From assembly GCA_019638805.1 (NCBI GenBank), contig JAHBTA010000005.1, positions 124,001 to 188,000 on the forward strand: a stretch of DNA of 64,000 bases, in the 5' to 3' direction. A program made the translations under genes and the position numbers. This DNA is from Microbacteriaceae bacterium (GTDB lineage Bacteria > Actinomycetota > Actinomycetes > Actinomycetales > Microbacteriaceae). Position 1 is the stretch's first letter; each line of letters starts with the position of its first letter. Below the pieces are notes generated by a model. It was not told where the DNA came from. It did not search any database and saw nothing but the letters and a program-made list of their open reading frames with translations. Shown here in pieces: positions 17,803 to 27,223 of this stretch.

Positions 17803-18035
17803 CCGTCGTGATGCGTGCACAGGTAGGGCTCGGCGCCGGCCATGCGCACGACCCCGACCTGATGCCATGCGCCGTCCACGGGGACGACGATCTCGTTGCC
17901 CTGCTCCATCCAGGCGATGAGCGACGCCCGGTCGCTCTCCCCCCGCTCCCCCGAATCGAGCTGCCAGCGATAGATCGCGACGTCCTCGTTGCGGTGATAC
18001 CCGTGGAACCGGACATGGGTCAACTGCGCCGTCAT
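17763..18035 (-). CDS. DUF3892 protein, copy A
   Basis: 90-residue protein, paralogous to its upstream neighbour: LTHVRFHGYHRNED near the start, DGQWTDGLLRLP at the end, a conserved SGERGESDR/SLIAWME core. It matches the DUF3892 family, whose function is unknown but whose members are short and often written as ITHVR.. proteins. Ten bases separate it from copy B, so the two form a small operon on the strand opposite to the mutasome genes. It converges with imuA' and the coding ends overlap by 40 bases. Confidence 0.75.
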   Translation of the reverse strand: MTAQLTHVRFHGYHRNEDVAIYRWQLDSGERGESDRASLIAWMEQGNEIVVPVDGAWHQVGVVRMAGAEPYLCTHHDGQWTDGLLRLPMF

Positions 18036-18045
18036 GGGCCGGACC

Positions 18046-18318
18046 TCAGTATCGCGGGAGGGTCAGCAGGCGGTCGGTCCACTGGCCGTCGGCGTGCGTC
18101 CGCACGAACGGGGCGCTTCCCGGGATGCGCACCACGGCGACCGGAGCCTGGTCGCGACCCTCGCCGACCACGGCGTCGCCTCCCCCGTCGATCCATTCGA
18201 CGAGGGACGGGCGATCGCTCTCGCCGCTGACGCCGCTATCGCAGCTCCAGCGGTACGAGATCGCGGCCTCGTGCTCCACGACGCGGTGGAATCGCACATG
18301 GGTGATTCGGGTCGGCAT
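18046..18318 (-). CDS. DUF3892 protein, copy B
   Basis: 90-residue paralogue of copy A, sharing ITHVRFH at the start, the SGVSGESDRPSLVEWID core and DGQWTDRLLTLP at the end, with roughly 45-50% identity by eye. Same length as copy A, so they arose by tandem duplication. ATG 18318 has AGGAG five bases upstream. No domain function is known. Both sit inside the imuA'-imuB interval, breaking what is usually a contiguous operon. Confidence 0.78.
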   Translation of the reverse strand: MPTRITHVRFHRVVEHEAAISYRWSCDSGVSGESDRPSLVEWIDGGGDAVVGEGRDQAPVAVVRIPGSAPFVRTHADGQWTDRLLTLPRY

Positions 18319-18449
18319 CCATGCTCCTGGGGTTTGGCTTCGGCTCCCCCTCGCGCAGACTAGCCCGTTATCGGGTTGTTACCCAAACATTTCCCGGCGG
18401 CCCCGCGCGCCGTCTTCGGGGGTGAGCGTGTCGCCGGCGAGTGGCATAC

Positions 18450-18465
18450 TCGAACACAGTTTCGA
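18450..18465. promoter_or_regulatory. Second LexA (SOS) box, upstream of imuB
   Basis: TCGAACACAGTTTCGA, 11 of 12 defined bases of TCGAACNNNNGTTCGA. It overlaps the likely -10 CATACT (18445-18450) and lies 25 bases before the imuB ATG. A separate operator here means imuB-dnaE2 is an independent SOS transcript, needed because imuA' is cut off by the DUF3892 genes. Confidence 0.85.
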
Positions 18466-18490
18466 AACTGGACCATGGAGGCCGATCGGC

Positions 18491-20023
18491 ATGACCGAGA
18501 CGGGTGCCCGCCTGCTCGTGCTGTGGGTGGCCGACTGGCCGGTCATCGCGTACGTGCGGGAGCACCGGGGCGTCTCGGGTGCGCCCCTCGCGCTCATCGG
18601 CAGCGGTGTCGTGCAGTCCTGCTCGGCGGCCGCGCGGGCCGAGGGCGTCCGGCGCGGGATGCGGCAGCGCGAGGCGCAGTCGCGATGCCCGGGACTGCGG
18701 GTGTCGCGTCACGACCCCGGACTGGATGCCCGCGCCTTCGAGGAGGTCCTGACCGCTTTGGAGGCGGTCCTGCCCGGCGTGCATCCGGTCCGTCCCGGGA
18801 CGGTAGCGGTGCGCGTGCGCGGACCCGCCCGGTTCTACGGGGGCGAGCGGGCGGCCGCGCTGCGGGTGGTCGCCACCGCGGCCGAGCTGGGCCTGCCCGG
18901 TGCGCGGGTCGGGGTTGCGGACGGGCTCTTCGCGGCCGAGCAGGCGGCCCGGTCCGCCGACGCCGCCGGCATCGTGATCGTCCCGCCGGGCGAGCAGGCG
19001 GCCTTCCTGGCCCCGCTGCCGGTGAACGTCCTGGGCGATCCCGAGCTGGGCGGACTGCTGCCTCGGCTGGGCATCCGCACACTGGGTGGATTCGCCGCAC
19101 TCGCCCCGGGCGACGTGGCGGCCCGGTTCGGTCCAGACGGCGCCCGCCTGCACGCCCTCGCGGGCGGGCGGGATCCCCGGGGAGCCGCGCCGCGCATCCC
19201 GCCCCGCGAGTTCGACGTCCGGGTGGGCTTCGAGACGGCGCTCGACCGTGCCGATCAGGTGGCCTTCGGGGTGCGGGGCATCGCCGACGCGTTCATCGCG
19301 GGGCTGCTGGCGCAGCGCCTGGTGTGCACGGCCGTGCGCATCGAGTTCACGACCGAGAACGGCGACGGCTCCGACCGGGTCTGGCTGCATCCCCGGTCGT
19401 TCACGGCCGCCGAGGTGGTCGACCGGGTGCGCTGGCAGCTCGACGGCGCCGACCTGCGCTCCGGGGTGACCGAGGTGCGGATCCGCCCGGACGCGGTGGA
19501 TCCGGCGGGGGCGCACGAGCGCGGGTTGTGGGGAACCGGGCCGGACGAGGGCGTGCACTCCGGGCTCTCCCGCGTGCAGGGCATGCTGGGGCATCGCGGG
19601 GTGCTCACCGCGGTCCCCGCGGGGGGCCGGAGCCCGGCCGAGCGGCAGGCCATGGTGCCCTGGGGGGATCGTCCCGTCGTGGCGCGCGATCCGACCCCGC
19701 CGTGGCCGGGAGCCCTGCCGCCCCCGGCTCCGGCGACCGTGTACGCGGTCCCCCGGCCGCTCTCGGTGCGCGACGCGCACGACCGCCCGGTCACGGTCGA
19801 CGAGCGGGGCGCGCTCAGCGCTCCCCCCGCCGTCATGGTCTCGCAGACCGGGGCGCGTCGACGCCTCACCGCCTGGGCGGGGCCGTGGCCGCTCGACGAG
19901 CGCTGGTGGGACGCGCGGGAGGCGCGCACGGCATCCCGGTTCCAGGCGGTCGACGCGGGGGGCGAGGCGTGGCTGCTCGTGCTCGACGCGGAGGGCTGGT
20001 GGGCGCATGGCCACTACGACTGA
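18491..20023 (+). CDS. imuB: ImuB, inactive Y-family polymerase of the mutasome
   Basis: 510-residue Y-family polymerase homologue. The N-terminus LLVLWVADWPVIAYV corresponds to the palm strand where active enzymes have the metal-binding Asp; the acidic catalytic residues are missing, as in all ImuB proteins. ARAEGVRRGMRQREAQSRCP, ARVGVADGLFAAEQAAR and LGIRTLGGFAAL (helix-hairpin-helix) follow the Y-family order. A Pro-rich C-terminal region binds the beta clamp and partners in characterised orthologues. ATG 18491 has GGAGG nine bases upstream. It overlaps dnaE2 by 17 bases. Confidence 0.93.
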   Translation: MTETGARLLVLWVADWPVIAYVREHRGVSGAPLALIGSGVVQSCSAAARAEGVRRGMRQREAQSRCPGLRVSRHDPGLDARAFEEVLTALEAVLPGVHPVRPGTVAVRVRGPARFYGGERAAALRVVATAAELGLPGARVGVADGLFAAEQAARSADAAGIVIVPPGEQAAFLAPLPVNVLGDPELGGLLPRLGIRTLGGFAALAPGDVAARFGPDGARLHALAGGRDPRGAAPRIPPREFDVRVGFETALDRADQVAFGVRGIADAFIAGLLAQRLVCTAVRIEFTTENGDGSDRVWLHPRSFTAAEVVDRVRWQLDGADLRSGVTEVRIRPDAVDPAGAHERGLWGTGPDEGVHSGLSRVQGMLGHRGVLTAVPAGGRSPAERQAMVPWGDRPVVARDPTPPWPGALPPPAPATVYAVPRPLSVRDAHDRPVTVDERGALSAPPAVMVSQTGARRRLTAWAGPWPLDERWWDAREARTASRFQAVDAGGEAWLLVLDAEGWWAHGHYD

Positions 20024-23000
20024 CCCGACGGGCCCGGACGGGCCGGTCGTACCGTATGCCGAGCTGCACGCGCACTCCAGCTACAGCTTCCTGGACGGCG
20101 CCTCGAGCCCCGAGGAGCTCATGGGCGAGGCCGAGCGGCTGGGCCTGCACGCCATCGCCCTGACAGATCACGACGGCTTCTACGGCATCGTGCGCTTCGC
20201 GGAGGCAGCCGAGGCCACGCGGGTCCCGACGGTCTTCGGCGCCGAGCTCTCCCTGGGCCTGAGCGCGCCGCAGAACGGGCGGGCCGATCCGGAGGGTGAG
20301 CATCTGCTTGTGCTCGCCCGTCAGGAGGAGGGCTACCACCGGCTCGCGGGCGCCATCACGCACGCGCAGTTGCGCGGTGCCGAGAAGGGGCGCCCGATCT
20401 ACGACCTGGCCGAACTCGCCGACCAGGCCGGAGGGCACTGGGTCGTGCTGACCGGATGCCGCAAGGGCGCGGTGCGCCGGGCGCTGACCGCGGGGCTCGA
20501 TCCGGCCACGGAGCTCGACAGGCTCACCGGCTTGTTCGGCCGCGACAACGTCGTCGTCGAGCTCATCGACCACGGCAACCCGCTCGACACCGAGCACAAC
20601 GATGCGCTCGCGGCGCTCGCGGCCGACCGCCGCATCCCGGTCATCGCGACCGGGAACGTGCACTACGCGACTCCGGAGGCCAGGCGGCTCGCGACCGCCG
20701 TCGCGGCCGTGCGCGCCACGCGCAGCCTGGACGAGCTCGACGGCTGGCTGCCGGCCGCCGGGACCGCGCATCTGCGATCGGGCCGAGAGATGCAGGCCCG
20801 GTTCGCCCGCTATCCGGGGGCGGTCGCGCGCACCGTGCCGCTGGCCGACGAGCTCGCCTTCCCGCTGCGCCGGGCCAGGCCCACCCTGCCCCGGCAGCAC
20901 GTCCCCGAGGGGCACACGCCCATGTCGTACCTGCGGAAGCTGGTGTGGGATGCGGTGCCCGCGAAATACCCGCACCTGGACGACGTGGGGCGCGAGCGCA
21001 TCGAATCCGAGCTCCGGGTCATCGAGGCCAAGGACTTCCCCGGGTACTTCCTCATCGTCCACGACATCGTGGCCTTCGCCCGCTCGCGGGGCATCCTCTG
21101 CCAGGGCCGCGGATCGGCCGCGAACTCGGCCGTGTGCTATCTGCTGGGCATCACGGCGGTCGACGCGATCTTCTACCGCCTGCCGTTCGAGCGCTTCCTG
21201 TCGAGTCTGCGCGACGAGGAGCCCGACATCGACGTCGACTTCGACGCGCGCCGCCGCGAGGAGGTCATCCAGTGGGTCTACGAGCGGTACGGCAGACGCA
21301 ACGCCGCGCAGGTGGCCAACGTCATCCAGTACCGCCCCAAGAACGCCATCCGCGATATGGCCAAGGCGCTCGGGCACTCCCCCGGCCAGCAGGACGCCTG
21401 GAGCCGCCAGGTGGAGCGCTGGGGCGCGACGCTGGCGCCCGGGGACGACCACGACATCCCGCAGCCCGTCGTCGACCTGGCCACGCGACTGCTGAAGGCC
21501 CCGCGGCACCTGGGCATCCACTCCGGCGGCATGGTGCTGACCGATCGCCCGGTGGGCGAGGTGGTGCCCATCGAGCACGCGCGCATGGACGGCCGCACGG
21601 TCATCCAGTGGGATAAGGACGACGCCGCCTGGATGGGGCTGGTCAAGTTCGACCTGCTGGGGCTCGGCATGCTGGCCGCTCTGCAGCACTGCTTCGACCT
21701 GATCGAGCAGGCCACCGGGACCCGCTGGGGTCTGGACACCATGCCCCGCGAGGAGCCCGAGGTCTACGACATGCTGTGCGCGGCCGACGTGATCGGCGTC
21801 TTCCAGGTCGAGTCGCGCGCCCAGATGGGCCTGCTGCCGCGCCTGCGTCCGCGGGAGTTCTACGACCTGGCCATCCAGATCGCGCTCGTGCGGCCCGGGC
21901 CGATCCAGGGCGGTGCCGTGCACCCGTATGTGCGCAGGCGCAGCGGCGTGGAGGAGGTGACCTACGCCCACCCGAAGCTGGTCCCCGTGCTGGAGCGCAC
22001 ACTCGGCATCCCGGTCTTCCAGGAGCAGCTCATGCAGATGGCCATGGCGGTCGGCGACTGCAGCGGTGAGGACGCCGATCTGCTGCGGCGGGCCATGGGT
22101 TCCAAGCGCGGGCTCGAGCGCATCGAGTCGCTGCGCGAGCGGCTCTACGCGGGCATGGCCCGCAACGGGCTCACCGGTCAGGCGGCCGACGACATCTACG
22201 CGCGCATCCAGGCCTTCGCGAGCTTCGGCTTCGCCGAGTCGCATTCGCTGAGCTTCGCACTGCTGGTCTACGCCTCGGCGTGGATCAAGCTGCACTACCC
22301 GGCCGCGTTCCTGGCCGGGCTGCTGCGCTCGCAGCCCATGGGGTTCTACTCCCCCGCGACCCTGACCGGCGACGCCCGGCGGCACGGGGTACGGGTGCTC
22401 CGGCCCGACATCCAGGTCTCCTCCGCCGACGCGACCCTCGAGAGGGTCGACTCCGACGCGACCCTCGACACTCCGCGCTACGACGCGGACTTCGCGGTGC
22501 GGCTCGGTCTGGCCGGGGTGACCCGCATCGGCCAGGCGGTCGCCGAGCGCATCGTCGCCGAGCGGGATGCGCGGGGCGCCTACCGCTCGATGGAGGACCT
22601 GGTGCGCCGCACGGGCCTGACCCGTACGCAGCTCGAGTCGCTCGCGACCGCGGGGGCCTTCGACTCCCTCGATCTGGCGCGGCGGGAGGCGCTGTGGAAG
22701 GCGGGCTCCGCGGCCTCGGACCGCGAGGAGTTCCTGGCCGGGACGCTCGTGGCGGTCCAGCCGCCGCTGTTCGCCGACCCGAGCGCGTTCGAGACCATGG
22801 CCGCCGACCTGTGGGCCACGGGCGTCTCGACCGACGATCACCCGCTGGCGCACGCTCGCGCGGGGCTGGACGAGCGCGGGGCAGTGTCGTCGGTCGCGCT
22901 GCGCGAGGTCGAGCCGGGTACGAGGGTCGAGGTCGCCGGGCTCGTGACGCACCGGCAGCGGCCGGCCACGGCATCCGGCATCACGTTCCTCAACCTGGAG

Positions 23001-23195
23001 GACGAGCACGGTCTGATCAACGTGATCTGCTCGATGGGCGTGTGGGCCCGCTACCGCCGCGTGGTGCGCGACTGCCCGGCGCTCATCGCGCGCGGGATCC
23101 TGGAGCGCTCGCCCGAGGGGGTGACCAACCTGCTCGCCGACCGGTTCGAACCGCTTGCGCTGACCGTGACGCACCGATCACGGGACTTCCAGTGA
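20007..23195 (+). CDS. dnaE2: Error-prone DNA polymerase DnaE2
   Basis: 1062-residue C-family polymerase (ImuC/DnaE2), the catalytic subunit of damage-induced mutagenesis. The N-terminal PHP domain starts YAELHAHSSYSFLDGAS. The palm acidic residues are visible in EEPDIDVDFDARRREE (near 405), with GRGSAANSAVCYLLG upstream and QEQLMQMAM and MGSKRGLERIESLRERL further on. An OB-fold ends the protein (ITFLNLEDEHGLINVIC). The start ATG overlaps imuB, so translation is coupled and expression follows the second LexA box. Length and missing C-terminal tau-binding region separate it from replicative DnaE1. Confidence 0.96.
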   Translation: MATTTDPTGPDGPVVPYAELHAHSSYSFLDGASSPEELMGEAERLGLHAIALTDHDGFYGIVRFAEAAEATRVPTVFGAELSLGLSAPQNGRADPEGEHLLVLARQEEGYHRLAGAITHAQLRGAEKGRPIYDLAELADQAGGHWVVLTGCRKGAVRRALTAGLDPATELDRLTGLFGRDNVVVELIDHGNPLDTEHNDALAALAADRRIPVIATGNVHYATPEARRLATAVAAVRATRSLDELDGWLPAAGTAHLRSGREMQARFARYPGAVARTVPLADELAFPLRRARPTLPRQHVPEGHTPMSYLRKLVWDAVPAKYPHLDDVGRERIESELRVIEAKDFPGYFLIVHDIVAFARSRGILCQGRGSAANSAVCYLLGITAVDAIFYRLPFERFLSSLRDEEPDIDVDFDARRREEVIQWVYERYGRRNAAQVANVIQYRPKNAIRDMAKALGHSPGQQDAWSRQVERWGATLAPGDDHDIPQPVVDLATRLLKAPRHLGIHSGGMVLTDRPVGEVVPIEHARMDGRTVIQWDKDDAAWMGLVKFDLLGLGMLAALQHCFDLIEQATGTRWGLDTMPREEPEVYDMLCAADVIGVFQVESRAQMGLLPRLRPREFYDLAIQIALVRPGPIQGGAVHPYVRRRSGVEEVTYAHPKLVPVLERTLGIPVFQEQLMQMAMAVGDCSGEDADLLRRAMGSKRGLERIESLRERLYAGMARNGLTGQAADDIYARIQAFASFGFAESHSLSFALLVYASAWIKLHYPAAFLAGLLRSQPMGFYSPATLTGDARRHGVRVLRPDIQVSSADATLERVDSDATLDTPRYDADFAVRLGLAGVTRIGQAVAERIVAERDARGAYRSMEDLVRRTGLTRTQLESLATAGAFDSLDLARREALWKAGSAASDREEFLAGTLVAVQPPLFADPSAFETMAADLWATGVSTDDHPLAHARAGLDERGAVSSVALREVEPGTRVEVAGLVTHRQRPATASGITFLNLEDEHGLINVICSMGVWARYRRVVRDCPALIARGILERSPEGVTNLLADRFEPLALTVTHRSRDFQ

Positions 23196-23222
23196 GGCGG
23201 GCCATCGCGGGAGAGGCGCGAC

Positions 23223-25022
23223 TCAGCGCTCGCTCATGCGTCGGCGTATCAGGTCGATCCGGGCCTGCAACTGGCTCACCGTCGCCCGCGCGACCTCGGG
23301 GCCCCCGCAGAGCCGCCGCACCTCGGCGTGCACCTGGGCGTGCGTCGCACCTGTGGACCTGGCGTGGATCGTCACCAGTGAGTTGAGCAGTCTGCGCTGC
23401 TCGGCGAGCGTGCGGTGCAGCGCCTGCGGACCGTGCGTGCCCGCCCCGGCGTGGCCCTCGCCCGTGGGCGGGCGCTGGGCGGCATGGCGTCGCTGACGGG
23501 CCTGGCGGGAGCGGAGCAGGCGCGAGACCTCCTCGGGCTCGAGAATGCCGGGAATGCCTATGAAGTCCCACTCCTCGGGGCTGCCCGGCTCGGCGAGGGC
23601 GCCGTACTCCTGGCCGTCGTAGAGCACCTTCTCGAAGGTGGCGGTCGACCCGAGTGCCGTCCACTCCCCCTCATCGAGCAGGTCGTCCGAGGCGCTCTCG
23701 GGCGCCTGTGCCCGCTCGAGGAGGTCGTCGTCGAGAAGATCGCCCGTCGGCTCGCGGTCGAGGGCGTGGTCGCGTTCGCGCTCCAGCTCGGAGGCGAGCC
23801 CGAGAAGCACGGGAACGCTCGGCAGGAAGATCGACGCGAGCTCGCCGCGGCGTCTGGCCCGAACGAACCGGCCGATCGCCTGCGCGAAGAACAGCGGGGT
23901 CGAGGCGCTCGTCGCATAGACGCCCACCGACAGCCGAGGCACGTCGACGCCCTCGGAGACCATGCGCACCGCTACCATCCAGCGCTCGTCGTTCTCGGCG
24001 AAGACCTGGATGCGCTGGCTGGAGGCCTTCTCGTCGCTCAGTACGAGGGCGGGGGCCCGCCCCGTGATCGACGCGAGGATCGCGGCGTAGGCGCGCGCCG
24101 CATCCTGATCGGCGGCGATCACGAGCCCGCCCGCATCGGGTACGCTCTGCCGCACCTCGCTCAGGCGCCGATCGGCGGCCGACAGCACGGCGCTGATCCA
24201 CTCCCCACCCGGATCCAGGGCGGCGCGCCATGCCTGAGCCGTGACGTCCTGGGTGTCGTCCTGGCCAAGCGCGGCCTCCCACTCCTCGCCCTGGCGCGTT
24301 CGCCAGCGCATGGTTCCCGCGTAGGACAGGAACACCACGGGTCGCACCACGCCGTCGCGCAGAGCGCGGCCGTAGCCGTAGGCGTAGTCGGTCTGCGAAA
24401 CGCGCACGCCGCGCTCGTCGCGCAGGTAGCCCACGAACGGGATGGGCGCCGTGTCGGAACGGAACGGCGTGCCGGTGAGCGAGAGCCGACGGGTGGCCGG
24501 GTCGAACGCCTCCCGGATCGCGTCGCCCCAGCTGAGCGAATCCCCGCCGTGGTGCACCTCGTCGAGGATGACGAGCGTGCGGCGCGACCGCGTCATCTCC
24601 CGGTGCACGGATGCCTTGACCGCCACCTGCGCGTACGTCACGACCACGCCGTGGAACTGTCGCGATTCGTGCCCATGACGATTGGCGAACCGGGGGTCGA
24701 GGCGGATGCCGGCACGATGCGCGGCGTCGGCCCACTGCACCTTGAGGTGCTCGGTGGGGGCGACGACCGTGACGCGATCGACCGTGCGGCGTCGCAGGAG
24801 CTCGGCGGCCAGCCGCAGCGCGAAGGTGGTCTTGCCGGCGCCCGGTGTCGCCGAGACCAGGAAATCGCGGGGCTCGGTCGCGAAGTAGGCGTCCAGCGCC
24901 TCCTGCTGCCAGGCGCGCAGGGCCGCGACCGTCCCGCGGGCGGCGCGCTCGGGGAACGCCGGGGAGAGCTGCTCGGCCGCCGCGGTTGCGCGGAACGCCG
25001 GCCCTCCCCCCGATTCGGTCAC
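23223..25022 (-). CDS. SF2 DEAD/DEAH-box helicase
   Basis: 599-residue superfamily 2 helicase. Walker A is SATPGAGKTT (about 57-66), motif II is DEVH in LVILDEVHHGGDSLSW, motif III LTGTPF, and motif VI FAQAIGRFVRARRRGE. The sequence layout (restriction-subunit-like N-terminal domain, then a long charged C-terminal tail of about 150 residues) resembles the XPB/RadD-like helicases common in actinobacteria, but no defined pathway can be named. It converges with dnaE2, 27 bases apart. GTG start at 25022; no ribosome binding site is obvious. Not linked to any visible methyltransferase or nuclease gene. Confidence 0.88.
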   Translation of the reverse strand: MTESGGGPAFRATAAAEQLSPAFPERAARGTVAALRAWQQEALDAYFATEPRDFLVSATPGAGKTTFALRLAAELLRRRTVDRVTVVAPTEHLKVQWADAAHRAGIRLDPRFANRHGHESRQFHGVVVTYAQVAVKASVHREMTRSRRTLVILDEVHHGGDSLSWGDAIREAFDPATRRLSLTGTPFRSDTAPIPFVGYLRDERGVRVSQTDYAYGYGRALRDGVVRPVVFLSYAGTMRWRTRQGEEWEAALGQDDTQDVTAQAWRAALDPGGEWISAVLSAADRRLSEVRQSVPDAGGLVIAADQDAARAYAAILASITGRAPALVLSDEKASSQRIQVFAENDERWMVAVRMVSEGVDVPRLSVGVYATSASTPLFFAQAIGRFVRARRRGELASIFLPSVPVLLGLASELERERDHALDREPTGDLLDDDLLERAQAPESASDDLLDEGEWTALGSTATFEKVLYDGQEYGALAEPGSPEEWDFIGIPGILEPEEVSRLLRSRQARQRRHAAQRPPTGEGHAGAGTHGPQALHRTLAEQRRLLNSLVTIHARSTGATHAQVHAEVRRLCGGPEVARATVSQLQARIDLIRRRMSER

Positions 25023-25090
25023 TCGATGAAGCGTAGGTCACGCCGCCGACGCGGAATGACGGCGCGGCCCACCCTGTGGGTACCCCGCGC

Positions 25091-27223
25091 TCAGGACCGG
25101 CGGCGGAGGAGCAGGAAGGCGAGCAGGATCAGCAGGAGCACCGCGGCGATGCCGCCGACGACCCATGGCCAGACGGGGACGTCGTTCGAGGTCTCCTCCG
25201 GTACCGGGGTCTCGGTCGGCTCGGGCGTGCTCGCCGGCGTCGAGGGCTGCGCGGTGGGCTCCGGCGTCGCGCTCGGGGTGGGGGTGGGCGTCGGGGTCGG
25301 TGTTGCGGTGACCTCCCCGACGACCGGCGTCCAGCCGCCGGTGCCCCCTGTTCCGCCGGTCGAGCCGGTTCCGCCCGATCCCCCGGAGCCCCCGCCCGAA
25401 CTCGGGGGCGGCGAACCGTAATGGGCTTCGAGAGCGACGTCGACGCTGTCGCCCGCCGGACTGCCGCCGACGAGAGAGGGAAGCGATGTGGTCTCAGTGA
25501 CCTCCTGGCTCGTGCCCTGCAGGAACCAGCCCTCGAACACCTGCCCCGCGGGCGGAGCGGGATCGGCGGGCCAGGTGCGCTCACCGGCCGACACCGTCGA
25601 GGCGAACAGGGTGATGTCGGCGGGGTCGCCCGACACGCTGCCCGCGGAGTCGAAGGTCAGACGGTAGTGGTTGGCCAGCACGCCGTCGATGGCCGGCGAC
25701 CCGCCGGTCACGAGCGACGCGCTCAGAGCGATGACGCCTCCGTTGGTGATCTGACCGCGGCTGCCGGAGGCGACTGCCCGGATCTCGGCGCCCGCGGTGG
25801 GAGTCCCGATCGCACCGGCGATGAGGCCGGTTGTGCCCACGATCAGCTCGGGCCCGCCGGAGTTGGAGTCCGGGATGCGCAACTCGTCCGAGGCGTTCGG
25901 TATGCGCAGCGTGCCGTCCACGACCAGGCTGCCGAAGTGACCGACCGCGGACGGATCGCTCGGGCTGGATGCGATGTGCCCGTGCCCGACGACCGTCGCG
26001 CCGCCGGTCGCCGTGACCGTCGCTCCGATGTAGATGACGACGTAGGCCCCCTCGCCCTCGCCCGTCGGGCCGGGGCCGCCCCAACCGCCGCCGATCGCAG
26101 CAGCCATGCGGTTGCTCGTGCTCGCCTCCGCGGTAGTCGTGCTGCCGGACTGGAAGATGATGGTGCCCCCGCTGGCGTATGAGCCCCCGCCGATCGCCGC
26201 GCCGAGCCCGCCCCCCGCGGAGGCGACCGTGCCGACGCCCTCCAGCAGGATCGTGGCCGAAGAGTTGTCGGTGGCGCTTCCGACACTGCCGCTTCCGATG
26301 CCGGCGCCCCCGTCCAGTCCCCCGTGGGCCTCGGTTCCGTCGCCGGAGATCTCGATGAAGGTGCTCGCGCGGAGATATCCGCTTCCGATTCCGGCGGCGC
26401 CGCCCGAGCCGTAGGCGATCGTGTCGTCTCCGACGATCTGGATGGAGGACACCGAGGCCTGGCCCCCTCCGCCGATCCCGGCGCCGTTGTGCCCGTTCGA
26501 GCGGGCGTCCGTGGCGTCGCCGGCGATGATGATGGTGCCTCCGGTGCTGACCTGACCGCCGGTGCCGATCCCCGCCGCGGCACCCCCGCCCCGTGCGATG
26601 GTGCGATCGCCCGACACGTTGATGTAGAGGATGCCGCCCCCGGAGCCGCTGCCGCCGATCCCGGCCCCGCCGGAGTAGATGTTCGTCCCGTTGGCCGGCC
26701 CGCCCGTCGCCTGGGTGTCATCCCCGACGATCTCGATGACGCCGGCTCCGCTGCCGCCGCCCCCGCCGATGCCCGCGGCATTCGTGCCGCCGGTGGCGAT
26801 CGTGCCATTCGCCTTGAGGGTGAGGAACGAGCCGCTCTGCACCCGGATGCCCGGAGTGTTGTTCGAGCTCGAGGCGTCCGCGGTGAGGATCCCGGTCGAT
26901 CCCGTGTTGTCGACCGTCAGGTACGCCGAGCTCTGCACGTTGACGCTGCGCACGCTGAGATCGAAGCCGGCGAGATCCACGGTGATGACGCATCCGCTCG
27001 CGATGGCGAGCGTCGAGGTGGTCGCGCTGATGTTGCTCGTGAGCACCGCGGTGTCCGGCGAGGCCGTGGTGCCCGTGCACGCCGAGGTGATGCCGTTGAG
27101 CGTCGCGAAGTCGCCGGCGGGAGAGGTGACGAGCGGCGCGGCGGCGGCGGGCGCAGCAGCCAGCCCCCATCCGGCCAGGGCGAGAGCGGCAACGGCGGCG
27201 AGGGAACGGCTAAGGGTCGTCAT
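25091..27223 (-). CDS. Glycine-rich surface protein with membrane anchor
   Basis: 710-residue predicted exported protein. Residues 1-30 form a signal peptide (LAAVAALALAGWGLAAAPAAAA). The body (about 60-450) is a series of beta-helix-like repeats in which AAGIGGGG, GAGIGGSG, AAGIGTGG, GAGIGSGS and similar appear about every 30-45 residues. Near 560-620 is a degenerate InlB-B/Flg_new-like repeat (VFEGWFLQGTS). A Gly/Ser linker and a Pro/Thr-rich stalk (PTPTPTPTP) follow, then a single membrane helix (VVGGIAAVLLLILLAFLLL) and RRRS. No LPXTG motif. Adhesion or envelope contact is inferred; no enzymatic domain is seen. A possible promoter hexamer TACCCT lies at 27304-27299 on the minus strand. 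Confidence 0.8.
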   Translation of the reverse strand: MTTLSRSLAAVAALALAGWGLAAAPAAAAPLVTSPAGDFATLNGITSACTGTTASPDTAVLTSNISATTSTLAIASGCVITVDLAGFDLSVRSVNVQSSAYLTVDNTGSTGILTADASSSNNTPGIRVQSGSFLTLKANGTIATGGTNAAGIGGGGGSGAGVIEIVGDDTQATGGPANGTNIYSGGAGIGGSGSGGGILYINVSGDRTIARGGGAAAGIGTGGQVSTGGTIIIAGDATDARSNGHNGAGIGGGGQASVSSIQIVGDDTIAYGSGGAAGIGSGYLRASTFIEISGDGTEAHGGLDGGAGIGSGSVGSATDNSSATILLEGVGTVASAGGGLGAAIGGGSYASGGTIIFQSGSTTTAEASTSNRMAAAIGGGWGGPGPTGEGEGAYVVIYIGATVTATGGATVVGHGHIASSPSDPSAVGHFGSLVVDGTLRIPNASDELRIPDSNSGGPELIVGTTGLIAGAIGTPTAGAEIRAVASGSRGQITNGGVIALSASLVTGGSPAIDGVLANHYRLTFDSAGSVSGDPADITLFASTVSAGERTWPADPAPPAGQVFEGWFLQGTSQEVTETTSLPSLVGGSPAGDSVDVALEAHYGSPPPSSGGGSGGSGGTGSTGGTGGTGGWTPVVGEVTATPTPTPTPTPSATPEPTAQPSTPASTPEPTETPVPEETSNDVPVWPWVVGGIAAVLLLILLAFLLLRRRS

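Noticed and set aside
19866..23174. A 1102-codon open frame antisense to dnaE2
   Set aside because: Produced by extreme G+C third-position bias; its product is rich in Arg, His, Gln and Gly with no domain, while the opposite strand encodes intact DnaE2.
25260..25320. GGGGTG/GGGGTC microsatellite-like stretch
   Set aside because: It is coding sequence for the Pro/Thr stalk of the surface protein, not a separate repeat element.
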